In this document: positions 16,801 through 24,527 of the stretch, piece after piece | Layout: each line of letters begins with the position of its first letter | Position numbering within the stretch: the first letter of the stretch is position 1 | Source of the DNA: Lachnoclostridium sp. UBA903 | Lineage (GTDB): Bacteria > Bacillota > Clostridia > Lachnospirales > Lachnospiraceae | NCBI GenBank assembly: GCA_002294045.1 | Contig: DBEP01000050.1 | Span: 3,222 to 32,271, forward strand | Direction of reading: 5' to 3' | Length of the DNA: 29,050 nt | The notes under the pieces: generated by a model | Told to the model about the DNA's origin: nothing | The model's input: the letters and a program-made list of their open reading frames with translations, nothing else | Databases searched by the model: none | Program-made: the position numbers and the translations under genes

Positions 16801-17811
16801 ATGTATAAGATTCTGATGTGTGTATTTAGTCCCCAGGGCTATAATGAGATACACCGCGGTTTTTTGGAGGCAGGATGCGAAGTTAAAAATATTTATATAG
16901 GTGAAGAATATATTAAGAGGTTTGAGTCTCTTAAAAAATTACTTTTAGATGCTATTGAGGAATTCAAACCGGATTTTATATATTCCTATGGCTGGTGGAA
17001 GGATATTATTGATATAGATGCCTTCCTTGATTTCATTAAGGAAAAGGGTCTTTTCCACGTATGGTGGTCCGCCGATGATCCAATCTGCTGTGGTCAGGTT
17101 TCTCTGCCCGCTGCAAAGAGGTCGGATTTGGTTTTTACCCCCGTAGAAGAACTGATACCCGAGTACGCAAAATTTGGTATTAAGGCCTATTTACAGCCCA
17201 ATGCCTGTTCATCGAACTATGTAAAAACACTTCCCAAACCTGAATACCGGTATGATTTGGTATTAGTAGCAAGCAATTATAGTATGAGACACGTTGATGA
17301 AGAAACAAAAAACAGTATATTTTACAAATTCAGAGTTGAAGGAATTAATCAAATTTTGAAACCTCTGGTAGATTCGCAGAAGGACCTGAAGGTGTGGGGA
17401 AAATGGTGGAATTATATCGACAGGGCATATCTGCTTCCGAACTCATTTTATGGCGGTATATTACCCGCAGAGGAAGTCCCTTATGTATATGCCTCTTCTA
17501 AGATTGCTTTGGGAATCCAGCAGGTTGCTACTTCAAAAACTTACGTATCCTCAAGGACTTTTGAAGCACTTGGATGTGGAGCTTTCCATATTACCCAATA
17601 CTCTCAAGGCGTAGAGAATTATTTTAAAAAAGGCGTACACCTTGAGTGGTCAAAATCACCGGAGGAGACTCTGTCACTTGTAGATTTTTACCTGAAACAT
17701 GATGACATAAGAGAAAAGATTGCAATTAACGGACAACGGGAAGTCGATGAAAAGCACAGGCTTATCCATAGGGCAAAAGCCGTACTGGACACAATTTCAC
17801 ACCACATTTAA
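16801..17811 (+). CDS. CgeB-like glycosyltransferase (DUF3880 / Glyco_trans_1_2 family)
   Basis: The 336-residue protein resembles the spore-maturation protein CgeB group. The N-terminal half (about 1-120) shows FKPDFIYSYGWW and LFHVWWSADDP, typical of DUF3880. The C-terminal half (about 190-330) is a GT-B nucleotide-sugar domain with SSRTFEALGCGAFHITQYSQG, the usual donor-binding segment. GAGGTGAT precedes the ATG. It probably transfers a sugar to a surface or spore-coat glycan; no acceptor can be inferred. It stands alone, with long non-coding gaps on both sides. Confidence 0.85.
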   Translation: MYKILMCVFSPQGYNEIHRGFLEAGCEVKNIYIGEEYIKRFESLKKLLLDAIEEFKPDFIYSYGWWKDIIDIDAFLDFIKEKGLFHVWWSADDPICCGQVSLPAAKRSDLVFTPVEELIPEYAKFGIKAYLQPNACSSNYVKTLPKPEYRYDLVLVASNYSMRHVDEETKNSIFYKFRVEGINQILKPLVDSQKDLKVWGKWWNYIDRAYLLPNSFYGGILPAEEVPYVYASSKIALGIQQVATSKTYVSSRTFEALGCGAFHITQYSQGVENYFKKGVHLEWSKSPEETLSLVDFYLKHDDIREKIAINGQREVDEKHRLIHRAKAVLDTISHHI

Positions 17812-17882
17812 GGAAGGAAAAATTCAGTAAGCGATAAAACTATATGTACCTTGTATTTAGTTAGTATCTATCATATGTTATG

Positions 17883-17899
17883 CCATATCAACGGTATGG
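17883..17899 (+). other. Small hairpin downstream of the glycosyltransferase gene
   Basis: CCATA-TCAACGG-TATGG can form a stem-loop about 70 bp after the glycosyltransferase stop. No T-run follows, so a terminator role is doubtful. Confidence 0.3.
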
Positions 17900-17968
17900 T
17901 AGTTAATTCCTGGAGCTATGATAATATTGAATGATAAAAATTCTAAATGCTGCTCTAAACTGTAAAAA

Positions 17969-18115
17969 CCGGAAAGTGCTCCGGGATTGGACGATAAAAC
18001 GTATATCAACCCCCGGACGTTTTATCGTATCTGGATGCTAAGAGGGGATCACAATCCTCAATCCCATGTCTGCTACCTGTCCCTTAACGGTAAGAAAAGG
18101 TCGTTAAAGGGGCAG
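17969..18115 (+). ncRNA. Candidate structured RNA with several paired helices
   Basis: A compact, relatively GC-rich island in an AT-rich gap shows several helices. They are CCGGA/TCCGG (17969-17984), a perfect 12-bp stem ACGATAAAACGT/ACGTTTTATCGT (17991-18002 with 18017-18028), and GAGG/CCTC (18042-18059). The stem GGGATT/AATCCC (17983-17988 with 18060-18065) would enclose the last two as a junction. A long imperfect stem CTGTCCCTTAACG/CGTTAAAGGGGCAG (18077-18115) follows. A weak promoter-like pair TTGTAT-N17-TATGTT lies at 17851-17879. A TTG-initiated 63-codon frame (17987-18178) overlaps it but lacks a ribosome site. No known RNA family is recognised; strand is a guess. Confidence 0.4.
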
Positions 18116-18253
18116 CTGGCAGGAGTATGCTACCATCCGTTGATGCCCGATAGAAAGATTCTGTTAAGAAAGTATTAATTTAATTTGATGAGAACAGCTG
18201 ATTGTATTGGTTACAGTTATAATCTTTCGTTTTTATGTGATAAATGTATCATC

Positions 18254-18333
18254 AATCGTATTGGACAATAATTGGACTTTTCCAGTACGGTAGGTGAGTA
18301 TTTTTTTATTTTCCAGTCCCCGATAATACGATT
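18254..18333. repeat. Inverted repeat in the gap upstream of the GH43 gene
   Basis: AATCGTATT (18254-18262) and AATACGATT (18325-18333) are perfect inverted 9-mers. Between them, TTTTCCAGT occurs twice in direct orientation (about 18279 and 18309). The rest of 18180-18479 is AT-rich and holds no visible gene. Confidence 0.45.
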
Positions 18334-18479
18334 CAGACTTTTACCGAAGTATTTAACTGTATATAATTTGTTCCTTATATTTTTCTAAAAGCAGAATTAA
18401 CATAAATGTTTAATGAGATACGATACTCTAAAATTGCTAATAAGTTAATAGAATTCAGTTAAATATTGTATAAATAATA

Positions 18480-18508
18480 TTGACACACGTGAACTATATT
18501 GATATAAT
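18480..18508 (+). promoter_or_regulatory. Consensus sigma-A promoter of the GH43 gene with embedded operator
   Basis: TTGACA (18480-18485), an exact 17-bp spacer and TATAAT (18503-18508) match the full consensus. The LacI-type site TGACACACGTGAACTA (18481-18496) overlaps the -35 element and spacer, so a bound repressor would block RNA polymerase. Promoters this strong usually need tight repression. Confidence 0.8.
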
Positions 18509-18544
18509 TTTTTTGCAAAATATCAATAAGGAGGTAGGTATTTA

Positions 18545-20194
18545 ATGTTTAGAGGGATTTTAAAAGCAGTAGCTTATTTCGTAGTTTTATCAGTTACCCT
18601 GAATCTAGCTACAATAAGTTATGCAGCCACTGGCGATGACGGAGGTGTTAAGCCACTATTTCCATATCATGTATATGGTAGCGACCCTGTAGCTAAGTTA
18701 ATCAATGGAAGAGTGTATGTTTACGCTACCCATGACCCAATATCATCGATTGAAGGTAATAGTAAAAGCAATATGGCTTTTAGAGCAATGTATGATATAC
18801 GGTGTTACTCTTCTTATGTGAATGACTTAACAAATTGGGTTGATCATGGTTCAATTTTAAGTCCTTTGAGTGTGACTTGGGGTGAAAACTACAGTGGTCT
18901 CAGTCAATGCATGTGGGCCGGCGATGCAGGGATATATGCAGACGGTAAATATTATGCGTATTTTCCCGTTGGAGATGAAATAGGTGTATTTGTTTGTGAT
19001 ACACCTTCCGGAAGATATGTTGATGTGATTGGGGAACCGTTAATACACAGGGGAACACCTGGTGTTAATCCGGAATTCAATAGCTCCAGCAAACTTGTCA
19101 ATCCGCATTTTATTATGGATGATGGGGTTCCATATTTAACATGCGGCCAAGGACCTAAGGGCTTTTATCTATTCAGGCTGAATTCCGATATGGTCTCCGT
19201 TGCGGAAACTTTCTCGGTCACTGTTCCCGATGATTACAGGGAAAATGGTACCATAATGAAAAGGGGCGATGTATATTATCTAACATACTCGAATAGCTAT
19301 ACAGAAGATTCCGAAATAAATTGGGCTACAAGTTCATCTCTAAAGGGGCCGTATAAAAAACAGGGAGTGTTACTAAAACACGTAACCCCGAGCACCACTA
19401 CTCATAACTATATTTTATATGACGAAGGTCATAATGAGTATTACTTGTTTTTCCATAGGAACGCTAGTGAAAGCGATAAGTTCCATAGATATCTGTCCGC
19501 AACAAAGATGTATTTTGATAATGATGGTAATATGATTACAGTCGATCCTGCAACTGCTCCGGTTATAGGAGATTCAAACACAACTATTACGCTTGATGGA
19601 TTCGCTGAACACAGAGAAGCAGAAGAATATATTGAGTCTTCCTCCGGAATATCTACAGTTTCAGGATTAAAAACTGATTGGTCGGTAGTATGTAACAACG
19701 GTTCCTGGATAAAATTCGCAAATGTAGATTTTGGCAAAGCCTATCCGAATCAGATTAACATTGAATATTCAAGTGCATTTAATGAATTGACAGATGGAAA
19801 AATTGAGTTTTGGCTTGACGGTATGGATAATACATCAGGTACAAAAATTGCAGAGATTTCAGTCGGGAATACCGGAGGGTGGAATGACTGGGTTATTAAG
19901 AGTGCTAATGTGAGTAAAGCTACAGGAAAACATGATTTATATATAACTTTCTCTGGCACGGGTAAAGTAAGCGAAGACGGACTCTTTCATTTTAACTGGT
20001 TTAATTTCACAGATAATGCAACGGTGTTAACTAATGATGATGCAACAGCTGGTAATCCGACAGATAGTAAACCAACAGATGACAAACCGGCTAATAACGT
20101 ACATAGTAGTATTCCCAAAACGGGTGATGACAACTTTAAGCTAATCTGCTTGTTGATAAAAACAATATTTTTCACAGAACGTATTGAGCTATAA
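18545..20194 (+). CDS. Secreted glycoside hydrolase family 43 with CBM6 and damaged sorting tail
   Basis: The 549-residue protein has a signal peptide (about 1-28, ending SYA-A), a GH43 five-blade propeller (about 32-340), a CBM6-like domain (about 350-495, from EAEEY) and a Thr/Asp/Lys-rich linker. The linker ends in IPKTGDD. The predicted base is Asp47 (GSDPVAKL) and the acid Glu233 (RENGTIMKRGDVYYLTYS). The usual pKa-modulating Asp is replaced by Asn186 (VNPHFIMDDG). The KTGD sortase motif is followed by only about 12 weakly hydrophobic residues and no basic tail, so wall anchoring may fail. The architecture resembles arabinoxylan arabinofuranohydrolases. AAGGAGG precedes the ATG. Confidence 0.88.
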   Translation: MFRGILKAVAYFVVLSVTLNLATISYAATGDDGGVKPLFPYHVYGSDPVAKLINGRVYVYATHDPISSIEGNSKSNMAFRAMYDIRCYSSYVNDLTNWVDHGSILSPLSVTWGENYSGLSQCMWAGDAGIYADGKYYAYFPVGDEIGVFVCDTPSGRYVDVIGEPLIHRGTPGVNPEFNSSSKLVNPHFIMDDGVPYLTCGQGPKGFYLFRLNSDMVSVAETFSVTVPDDYRENGTIMKRGDVYYLTYSNSYTEDSEINWATSSSLKGPYKKQGVLLKHVTPSTTTHNYILYDEGHNEYYLFFHRNASESDKFHRYLSATKMYFDNDGNMITVDPATAPVIGDSNTTITLDGFAEHREAEEYIESSSGISTVSGLKTDWSVVCNNGSWIKFANVDFGKAYPNQINIEYSSAFNELTDGKIEFWLDGMDNTSGTKIAEISVGNTGGWNDWVIKSANVSKATGKHDLYITFSGTGKVSEDGLFHFNWFNFTDNATVLTNDDATAGNPTDSKPTDDKPANNVHSSIPKTGDDNFKLICLLIKTIFFTERIEL

Positions 20195-20245
20195 TCTTTT
20201 CAATACTTTGAATTTTTATATCTATAAACAAAAATAAAAGAAAGT

Positions 20246-20286
20246 GAGCTGTACACATGTGATTATATATCACTTGTGTGCAGCTA
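20246..20286 (-). terminator. Terminator between the convergent GH43 and lacI genes
   Basis: AGCTGTACACATGTGAT (20247-20263) pairs with ATCACTTGTGTGCAGCT (20269-20285), a 17-bp stem with one G-T pair and one mismatch. On the minus strand it is followed by a T-rich run, suiting the lacI transcript. On the plus strand it could also stop GH43 transcripts. Confidence 0.7.
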
Positions 20287-20457
20287 CATTCTGTTTGCAT
20301 ATATCCAAATAAAATTAAATTTAGGTAAATTTGCTTGTAATACCAGCATTAGCCAGAGATGGGTAAAATTAAATCTTGATTTTGTATAAATATATTAAAT
20401 AAAAAAAATGCCGGCCTAACAGTAATAAAAGTTCTAATATTCATTTGAAATGTATTT

Positions 20458-21480
20458 CTATAATGATTCACTTACCATAATTTCTGTACGCGTATATATC
20501 CGACTGTTACTAGGTTTGATATCATACAATAAGTAATCACTTAATGTTTTAATGGCAGTATAACCTTGCGTATACGGCTCTTGGCATAATAAAGTTGAAA
20601 TAATACCTTGTGAAAGATACTGACGATTTGTCTCCGTAAGATCGAAGGCAAGAATCTTTATTTGATTTACACAATCATTGTCGATTAAAGCACGTATTCC
20701 ACCTTTTATTCCGGCACCGGCAAAAAACATAATATCTATGGAAGAATCTTCTTGAATCAGCTTAGAGACTTTATTATATGAAATAATATCATCATCTTCG
20801 TTTTCAATGATGTGTATAATGTTTATTAAAGGATATTTTTTATTTATAATAGAGCGGAAACCCTTGATTCTTTGACTGTGACCAAGCATTTTTAATGAAC
20901 CGGCAATGATTGATACATTTGCCGATTTGTTTGACATTAAAGCTACTAAATCTGCTGCGATTTTTCCGGAACGTTCATGATTACAACCAACATAAGCAAG
21001 ATAATTAACGTTGCTTATATCTGCAGTCAATGCAATTACTGTAATTCCTGATTCTATAATTTGGTTAAGTTTTTCAATAATAGAGTTATCATTAATTGGC
21101 GTAATAGCAATAGCATTGACATTGCTTTCAATTAATTCATCAATAAGATCAAGCTGTTGTCTCACATTTAATTTAGCATCCTTAATAATAACCGAGATTC
21201 CAAATCTGGATAATTCCTCTGAAGCATCCATCACTCCTTTAATAACATCATCGAAAAAGGTATTACCCAAACGGTTAATGATACATCCTATTTTAACATC
21301 CTTCATACCTTTTGCCAAAGATTTTGCAGCAATATTTGGTTTATAACCCATCGATTTTGCTAATATATTAATTCTTTGTGCGGTTTCAGGATTTACTCCG
21401 CCTCTGTCATTTAATACTCTATCTACAGTTGCCCTGGATACACCAGCCATATAGGCAAGTTCTTTCATTGTAATCGCCAT
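20458..21480 (-). CDS. LacI-family transcriptional repressor
   Basis: The 340-residue protein has an N-terminal LacI headpiece (ITMKELAYMAGVSRATVDRV and LNDRGGV), hinge (about 45-60) and a type 1 periplasmic-binding ligand domain (about 65-335; SNVNAIAITPINDNSII is the usual pocket strand). I start at the minus-strand ATG 21480 because GGAG lies seven bases upstream; an ATG at 21492 is only preceded by AAGG touching it. The gene lies between GH43 and the transporter operon and is divergent from the latter. CACGTG-centred sites occur upstream of both, so it probably represses both and is released by a sugar ligand. Confidence 0.92.
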   Translation of the reverse strand: MAITMKELAYMAGVSRATVDRVLNDRGGVNPETAQRINILAKSMGYKPNIAAKSLAKGMKDVKIGCIINRLGNTFFDDVIKGVMDASEELSRFGISVIIKDAKLNVRQQLDLIDELIESNVNAIAITPINDNSIIEKLNQIIESGITVIALTADISNVNYLAYVGCNHERSGKIAADLVALMSNKSANVSIIAGSLKMLGHSQRIKGFRSIINKKYPLINIIHIIENEDDDIISYNKVSKLIQEDSSIDIMFFAGAGIKGGIRALIDNDCVNQIKILAFDLTETNRQYLSQGIISTLLCQEPYTQGYTAIKTLSDYLLYDIKPSNSRIYTRTEIMVSESL

Positions 21481-21569
21481 TTTAATCTCCATCCTTAATC
21501 AAATCACATTACTTATGCTTTTTATAAATTAATGTAATGTTTGATATTAATTTCTTTTATCTATCTTAT

Positions 21570-21599
21570 AGTTTAAATTGTAGTATATCAATATGTCAA
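21570..21599 (-). promoter_or_regulatory. Predicted promoter of the lacI gene
   Basis: On the minus strand TTGACA (21599-21594), an 18-bp spacer and TAAACT (21575-21570) form a plausible promoter. Transcription would start near 21563, leaving a leader of about 80 nt. The operator at 21617-21632 lies 18 bp upstream of the -35 element. Confidence 0.5.
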
Positions 21600-21616
21600 G
21601 AATTATTTATATAAAA

Positions 21617-21632
21617 TGATACACGTGAACTA
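21617..21632. promoter_or_regulatory. LacI-type operator in the lacI/transporter intergenic region, site 1
   Basis: TGATACACGTGAACTA has the central CACGTG of LacI-family sites. It shares 15 identical bases (ACACGTGAACTATAT) with the site in the GH43 promoter at 18485-18499. Centre-to-centre distance to the next site (21767) is 150 bp, compatible with DNA looping. Confidence 0.65.
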
Positions 21633-21722
21633 TATAATAAGTCATGAATTAAAATTAAATAAAAAAAAATTAAAAAATCAAAATATATTATCAGATTTGT
21701 CAAAAAAATATGATTTATTGTA

Positions 21723-21751
21723 TTGACGCTTAGAAATATATATGATATTAT
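21723..21751 (+). promoter_or_regulatory. Predicted promoter of the transporter-sulfatase operon
   Basis: TTGACG (21723-21728), a 17-bp spacer and TATTAT (21746-21751) make a good sigma-A promoter. The start of transcription is near 21759, just before the operator at 21767-21782. Confidence 0.65.
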
Positions 21752-21766
21752 AAATCTACAATTAAT

Positions 21767-21782
21767 TGATACACGTGCATCA
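21767..21782. promoter_or_regulatory. LacI-type operator in the lacI/transporter intergenic region, site 2
   Basis: TGATACACGTGCATCA is almost perfectly palindromic (one mismatched pair) around the central CG, the usual LacI-family geometry. It lies just downstream of the predicted transcription start, a position suited to blocking elongation or open-complex formation. Confidence 0.7.
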
Positions 21783-21821
21783 TAACTAAAAAATAAAGCA
21801 TTAAAAAGAAAGGAGATATTT

Positions 21822-22898
21822 ATGAAAAAATTATTATCAGTAATTATGGCTTTAGCTCTGGCTATAGTAATGTTTACAGGATGCAAAAGTGATAAAGCTC
21901 CGGAGGATATGAATACGTCAACTGCAGCAGGAGATGAAAAAAAAGAACCGGTGAAACTTCGTGCCGGTGTTCTCGCTGCCATGACGGCTTTACCGGTAGT
22001 GGATATTGTTAATAACGGACTCGACAAAGAAAACGGTATTGAAATTGAATTGGTAAGTTTTTCAACCGGTGCTCCCATGAATGAAGCTATGGCCGCAGGC
22101 CAGATAGATGTTTCATTTATCGGTGCAGCTGCAGTTTTTGCAATGGCTAATTCCGATTCAAAGATGATATCTGAGATAAGCAACGACACCATAGCGATAA
22201 ATCTGGTTGCAAGAGCAGACAGCGAGATAGTACAGGAAGTGGGTAAAAATCAGGATTATCCAACCATTCTCGGTTCTGCAGATACGGTAAAGGGTACGAC
22301 GATTTTATGTCCTGCCGGGACCCTATCCCAGTATGAAGTAAGCAAGTATTTGGATTTATTTGGATTGACTGTGGATGATGTCGATTTTGTCCCTATGGAA
22401 TATGCACAGGCATACCAGGCATTCAAAACCGGCCAGGGGGATATTCTTGCAACTAGATCACCTCAGTCATTTACGGCAGTTGATGACGAAGGCTGGGTTA
22501 CTATTGCAACACTTCAAGAATTAAAATCAAGTGCAACCGCCCAAATTGTAGCCAGTAATGATGCATACGACAATAAATTTGATGCTTTGGTCACTTTAGT
22601 TAAATTAGTACATGAAACAAATGAAACGCTTGATAATGATACTGATTATGCGTCAAATCTTATGGTTGACTGGTTTCAGCAGAACGCACAAACAATTGAT
22701 TATGATACCGCTAAAAAGCAGCTTTTAACCAGGCCGTTTTATACGCCTGCGGATGTAAAGGAAAGAGAATTCGGAAAAGATTTTACCGATACCCTGTTAG
22801 ATTTTATGATTACAAGCGGCCAATTGGATGCTTCGTTAAAGGATACGGTAATTGCAAATATTAAAAGTGATGTTATCGAATCCGCCGGGTTAAAATAA
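21822..22898 (+). CDS. ABC transporter substrate-binding lipoprotein (TauA/SsuA/NMT1-like)
   Basis: The 358-residue protein has a lipoprotein signal with lipobox FTGC (Cys21). A type 2 periplasmic-binding domain of the NMT1/SsuA/TauA class follows (about 45-330). Typical elements are LRAGVLAAMTALPVVDIVNN, the GAPMNEAMAAGQIDVSFIGA segment that senses small anions, and PAGTLSQYEVSKYLD. Known relatives bind sulfonates, taurine, nitrate or thiamine precursors. AGGAG precedes ATG 21822. It begins the transporter-sulfatase operon under the CACGTG operator. With a sulfatase downstream, a sulfated or sulfonated ligand is a reasonable guess, not proven. Confidence 0.88.
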   Translation: MKKLLSVIMALALAIVMFTGCKSDKAPEDMNTSTAAGDEKKEPVKLRAGVLAAMTALPVVDIVNNGLDKENGIEIELVSFSTGAPMNEAMAAGQIDVSFIGAAAVFAMANSDSKMISEISNDTIAINLVARADSEIVQEVGKNQDYPTILGSADTVKGTTILCPAGTLSQYEVSKYLDLFGLTVDDVDFVPMEYAQAYQAFKTGQGDILATRSPQSFTAVDDEGWVTIATLQELKSSATAQIVASNDAYDNKFDALVTLVKLVHETNETLDNDTDYASNLMVDWFQQNAQTIDYDTAKKQLLTRPFYTPADVKEREFGKDFTDTLLDFMITSGQLDASLKDTVIANIKSDVIESAGLK

Positions 22899-22913
22899 CA
22901 TATATATAAGTTT

Positions 22914-22941
22914 GTCTGCCGGCAGTAACTTGCTGGCAGAC
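22914..22941 (+). other. Intergenic hairpin between binding-protein and permease genes
   Basis: GTCTGCCGGCA (22914-22924) pairs with TGCTGGCAGAC (22931-22941), an 11-bp stem with one G-T pair and no T-run. It likely stabilises the upstream binding-protein mRNA. It also argues against an upstream TTG start for the permease, which would lie in this stem. Confidence 0.65.
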
Positions 22942-22962
22942 AATATGAAAGGTGGAAATTAC

Positions 22963-23742
22963 GTGAAAAAAGGCAACCTAAAATATAAATTTATCTCATG
23001 TGGCTCCGTTGCTATATTTCTTTTTGTCTGGTATCTTATTACCGACGGATTGCATCTGTTTCCTTCCAACACTTTCCCGAGTCCGATAAAAGTCTTTTAT
23101 GCGTTTATAAATAAGCTTACCGTTAAGAACCCTGACGGAGGTACGATTTTTACGCATCTTATTGCAAGCCTTAGCGTTGTACTATATGGTTATGGACTTG
23201 GTATTGTAATTGGTATACCGCTTGGTTTATTTATGGGTTGGTATCGAAAAGCTGATCTTATTGTTAAGCCGCTTTTCGACTTGATTAGACCTATTCCGCC
23301 GGTAGGCTGGATACCAATCATGATATTGTGGCTTGGGATAGGGATTACGGCTAAATCGGCAGTGATATTTATTTCTGCGGTTACGCCATGTATTATAAAT
23401 TCTTATACGGGTGTAAAACAGACCAGTAAAGTACATGTATGGGTCGCACAGACATTTGGAGCCAGTAACTGGTATACTTTTATGAAAGTTGGCATTCCCT
23501 CGGCACTGCCTATGGTTTTTACAGGCCTGAAAGTTTCCCTTGGGGCTTCCTGGATGGCACTTGTGGCAGCAGAAATGTTAGCATCTACAAAGGGACTTGG
23601 GTATATGATCCAAATGAACCGTATGGTAGGCAAAGCAGATAATATTATTGTTGGTATGATTGTGATAGCTATAGTCGGAGCAGTGCTTACTTATATATTG
23701 GAACGTTTGGAAAAACAGTTCGTGAAAGGCAGGCATATGTAA
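22963..23742 (+). CDS. ABC transporter permease (SsuC/TauC-like), first of two
   Basis: The protein has about 259 residues and about six membrane segments. The BPD_transp_1 coupling motif is visible as AAEMLASTKGLGYMIQMNRM, preceded by FGASNWYTFMKVGIPSALPM, the EAA loop that docks to the ATPase. I place the start at GTG 22963, preceded by GGTGG; an upstream in-frame TTG (22912) sits in the hairpin. It overlaps the next permease by one base (TAATG). Having two distinct permeases, where taurine/sulfonate importers normally use one homodimer, points to a heterodimeric channel. Confidence 0.88.
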   Translation: MKKGNLKYKFISCGSVAIFLFVWYLITDGLHLFPSNTFPSPIKVFYAFINKLTVKNPDGGTIFTHLIASLSVVLYGYGLGIVIGIPLGLFMGWYRKADLIVKPLFDLIRPIPPVGWIPIMILWLGIGITAKSAVIFISAVTPCIINSYTGVKQTSKVHVWVAQTFGASNWYTFMKVGIPSALPMVFTGLKVSLGASWMALVAAEMLASTKGLGYMIQMNRMVGKADNIIVGMIVIAIVGAVLTYILERLEKQFVKGRHM

Positions 23743-24527
23743 TGAAAATACTACGAAAATCTAAATCAGAAGCGATATCGTATGGGATATTTTCAATCGT
23801 TGGTTTTGTATTGCTATGGGCATTGCTTGTTGAATTTACAGACGTTAAAAAGGTAATGCCAAATCCATTTATTGTATTTGAAGCTCTGATGAAATCATTT
23901 ACTAACGCAATTGGGACTCAGGTATTACCGGTCCACATATTATACAGCTTAAAAAGAGTTTTTACAGGATACATTTTAGCATGTATTATTGGAATTCCTG
24001 TTGGAATTATAATGGGCTATTCTAAGCTGGGAGAAGCAATTATAAAACCGATTTTTGAATTATTACGTCCTATTCCCGGGCTTGCATGGATTCCATTAGC
24101 TATTTTATGGTTTGGAATTGGTGAAACTCCCAAATATTTTATTATATGTGTCAGTGCCAGCGTAAGTATTATTTTAAACTCATATTCAGGAGCAAAACAG
24201 GCGGATGAAGTTTTAATAGGAGCCGCTAAAATGCTGGGAGCTAATAAGCTTCAGATATTCTTAAATATAACACTTCCCTGTGCTGTGCCGCAGATATTTG
24301 CCGGTTTGCAGGTCGGTCTTTCCTCCAGTTGGATGGCAGTAATAGCTGCGGAGATGATCCGTTCGGGAGAAGGTACGGGATGGATTATCACTACAGGTAT
24401 GGAAAGCGGAAATACGGTGCAGATTCTGGTGGGAATGGTATCCATAGGTGTAGTAGGACTCCTTCTTGCCAATTTATTGAGAAGTATAGAAAGGAGGCTG
24501 TGCTCATGGAATATACAAGGAAAATAG
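23742..24527 (+). CDS. ABC transporter permease (SsuC/TauC-like), second of two
   Basis: The 261-residue membrane protein has about six segments and is homologous to the preceding permease. Shared blocks are KPIFELLRPIPGLAWIPLAI (compare IRPIPPVGWIPIMI in the first), the EAA loop MLGANKLQIFLNITLPCAVP and AAEMIRSGEGTGWII. It starts with ATG overlapping the previous stop, and its own end overlaps the first ATPase gene by 22 bp. The pair presumably arose by duplication and now forms a two-subunit channel. Confidence 0.88.
   Translation: MKILRKSKSEAISYGIFSIVGFVLLWALLVEFTDVKKVMPNPFIVFEALMKSFTNAIGTQVLPVHILYSLKRVFTGYILACIIGIPVGIIMGYSKLGEAIIKPIFELLRPIPGLAWIPLAILWFGIGETPKYFIICVSASVSIILNSYSGAKQADEVLIGAAKMLGANKLQIFLNITLPCAVPQIFAGLQVGLSSSWMAVIAAEMIRSGEGTGWIITTGMESGNTVQILVGMVSIGVVGLLLANLLRSIERRLCSWNIQGK

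Noticed and set aside
17987..18178. A 63-codon frame beginning with TTG in the structured region
   Set aside because: It has no ribosome site and lies over strong helices. Kept only as an alternative explanation for the RNA candidate.
21596..22192. Antisense frame of 198 codons over the start of the binding lipoprotein gene
   Set aside because: It runs opposite the signal peptide region and through the operator/promoter region. No domain or ribosome site.
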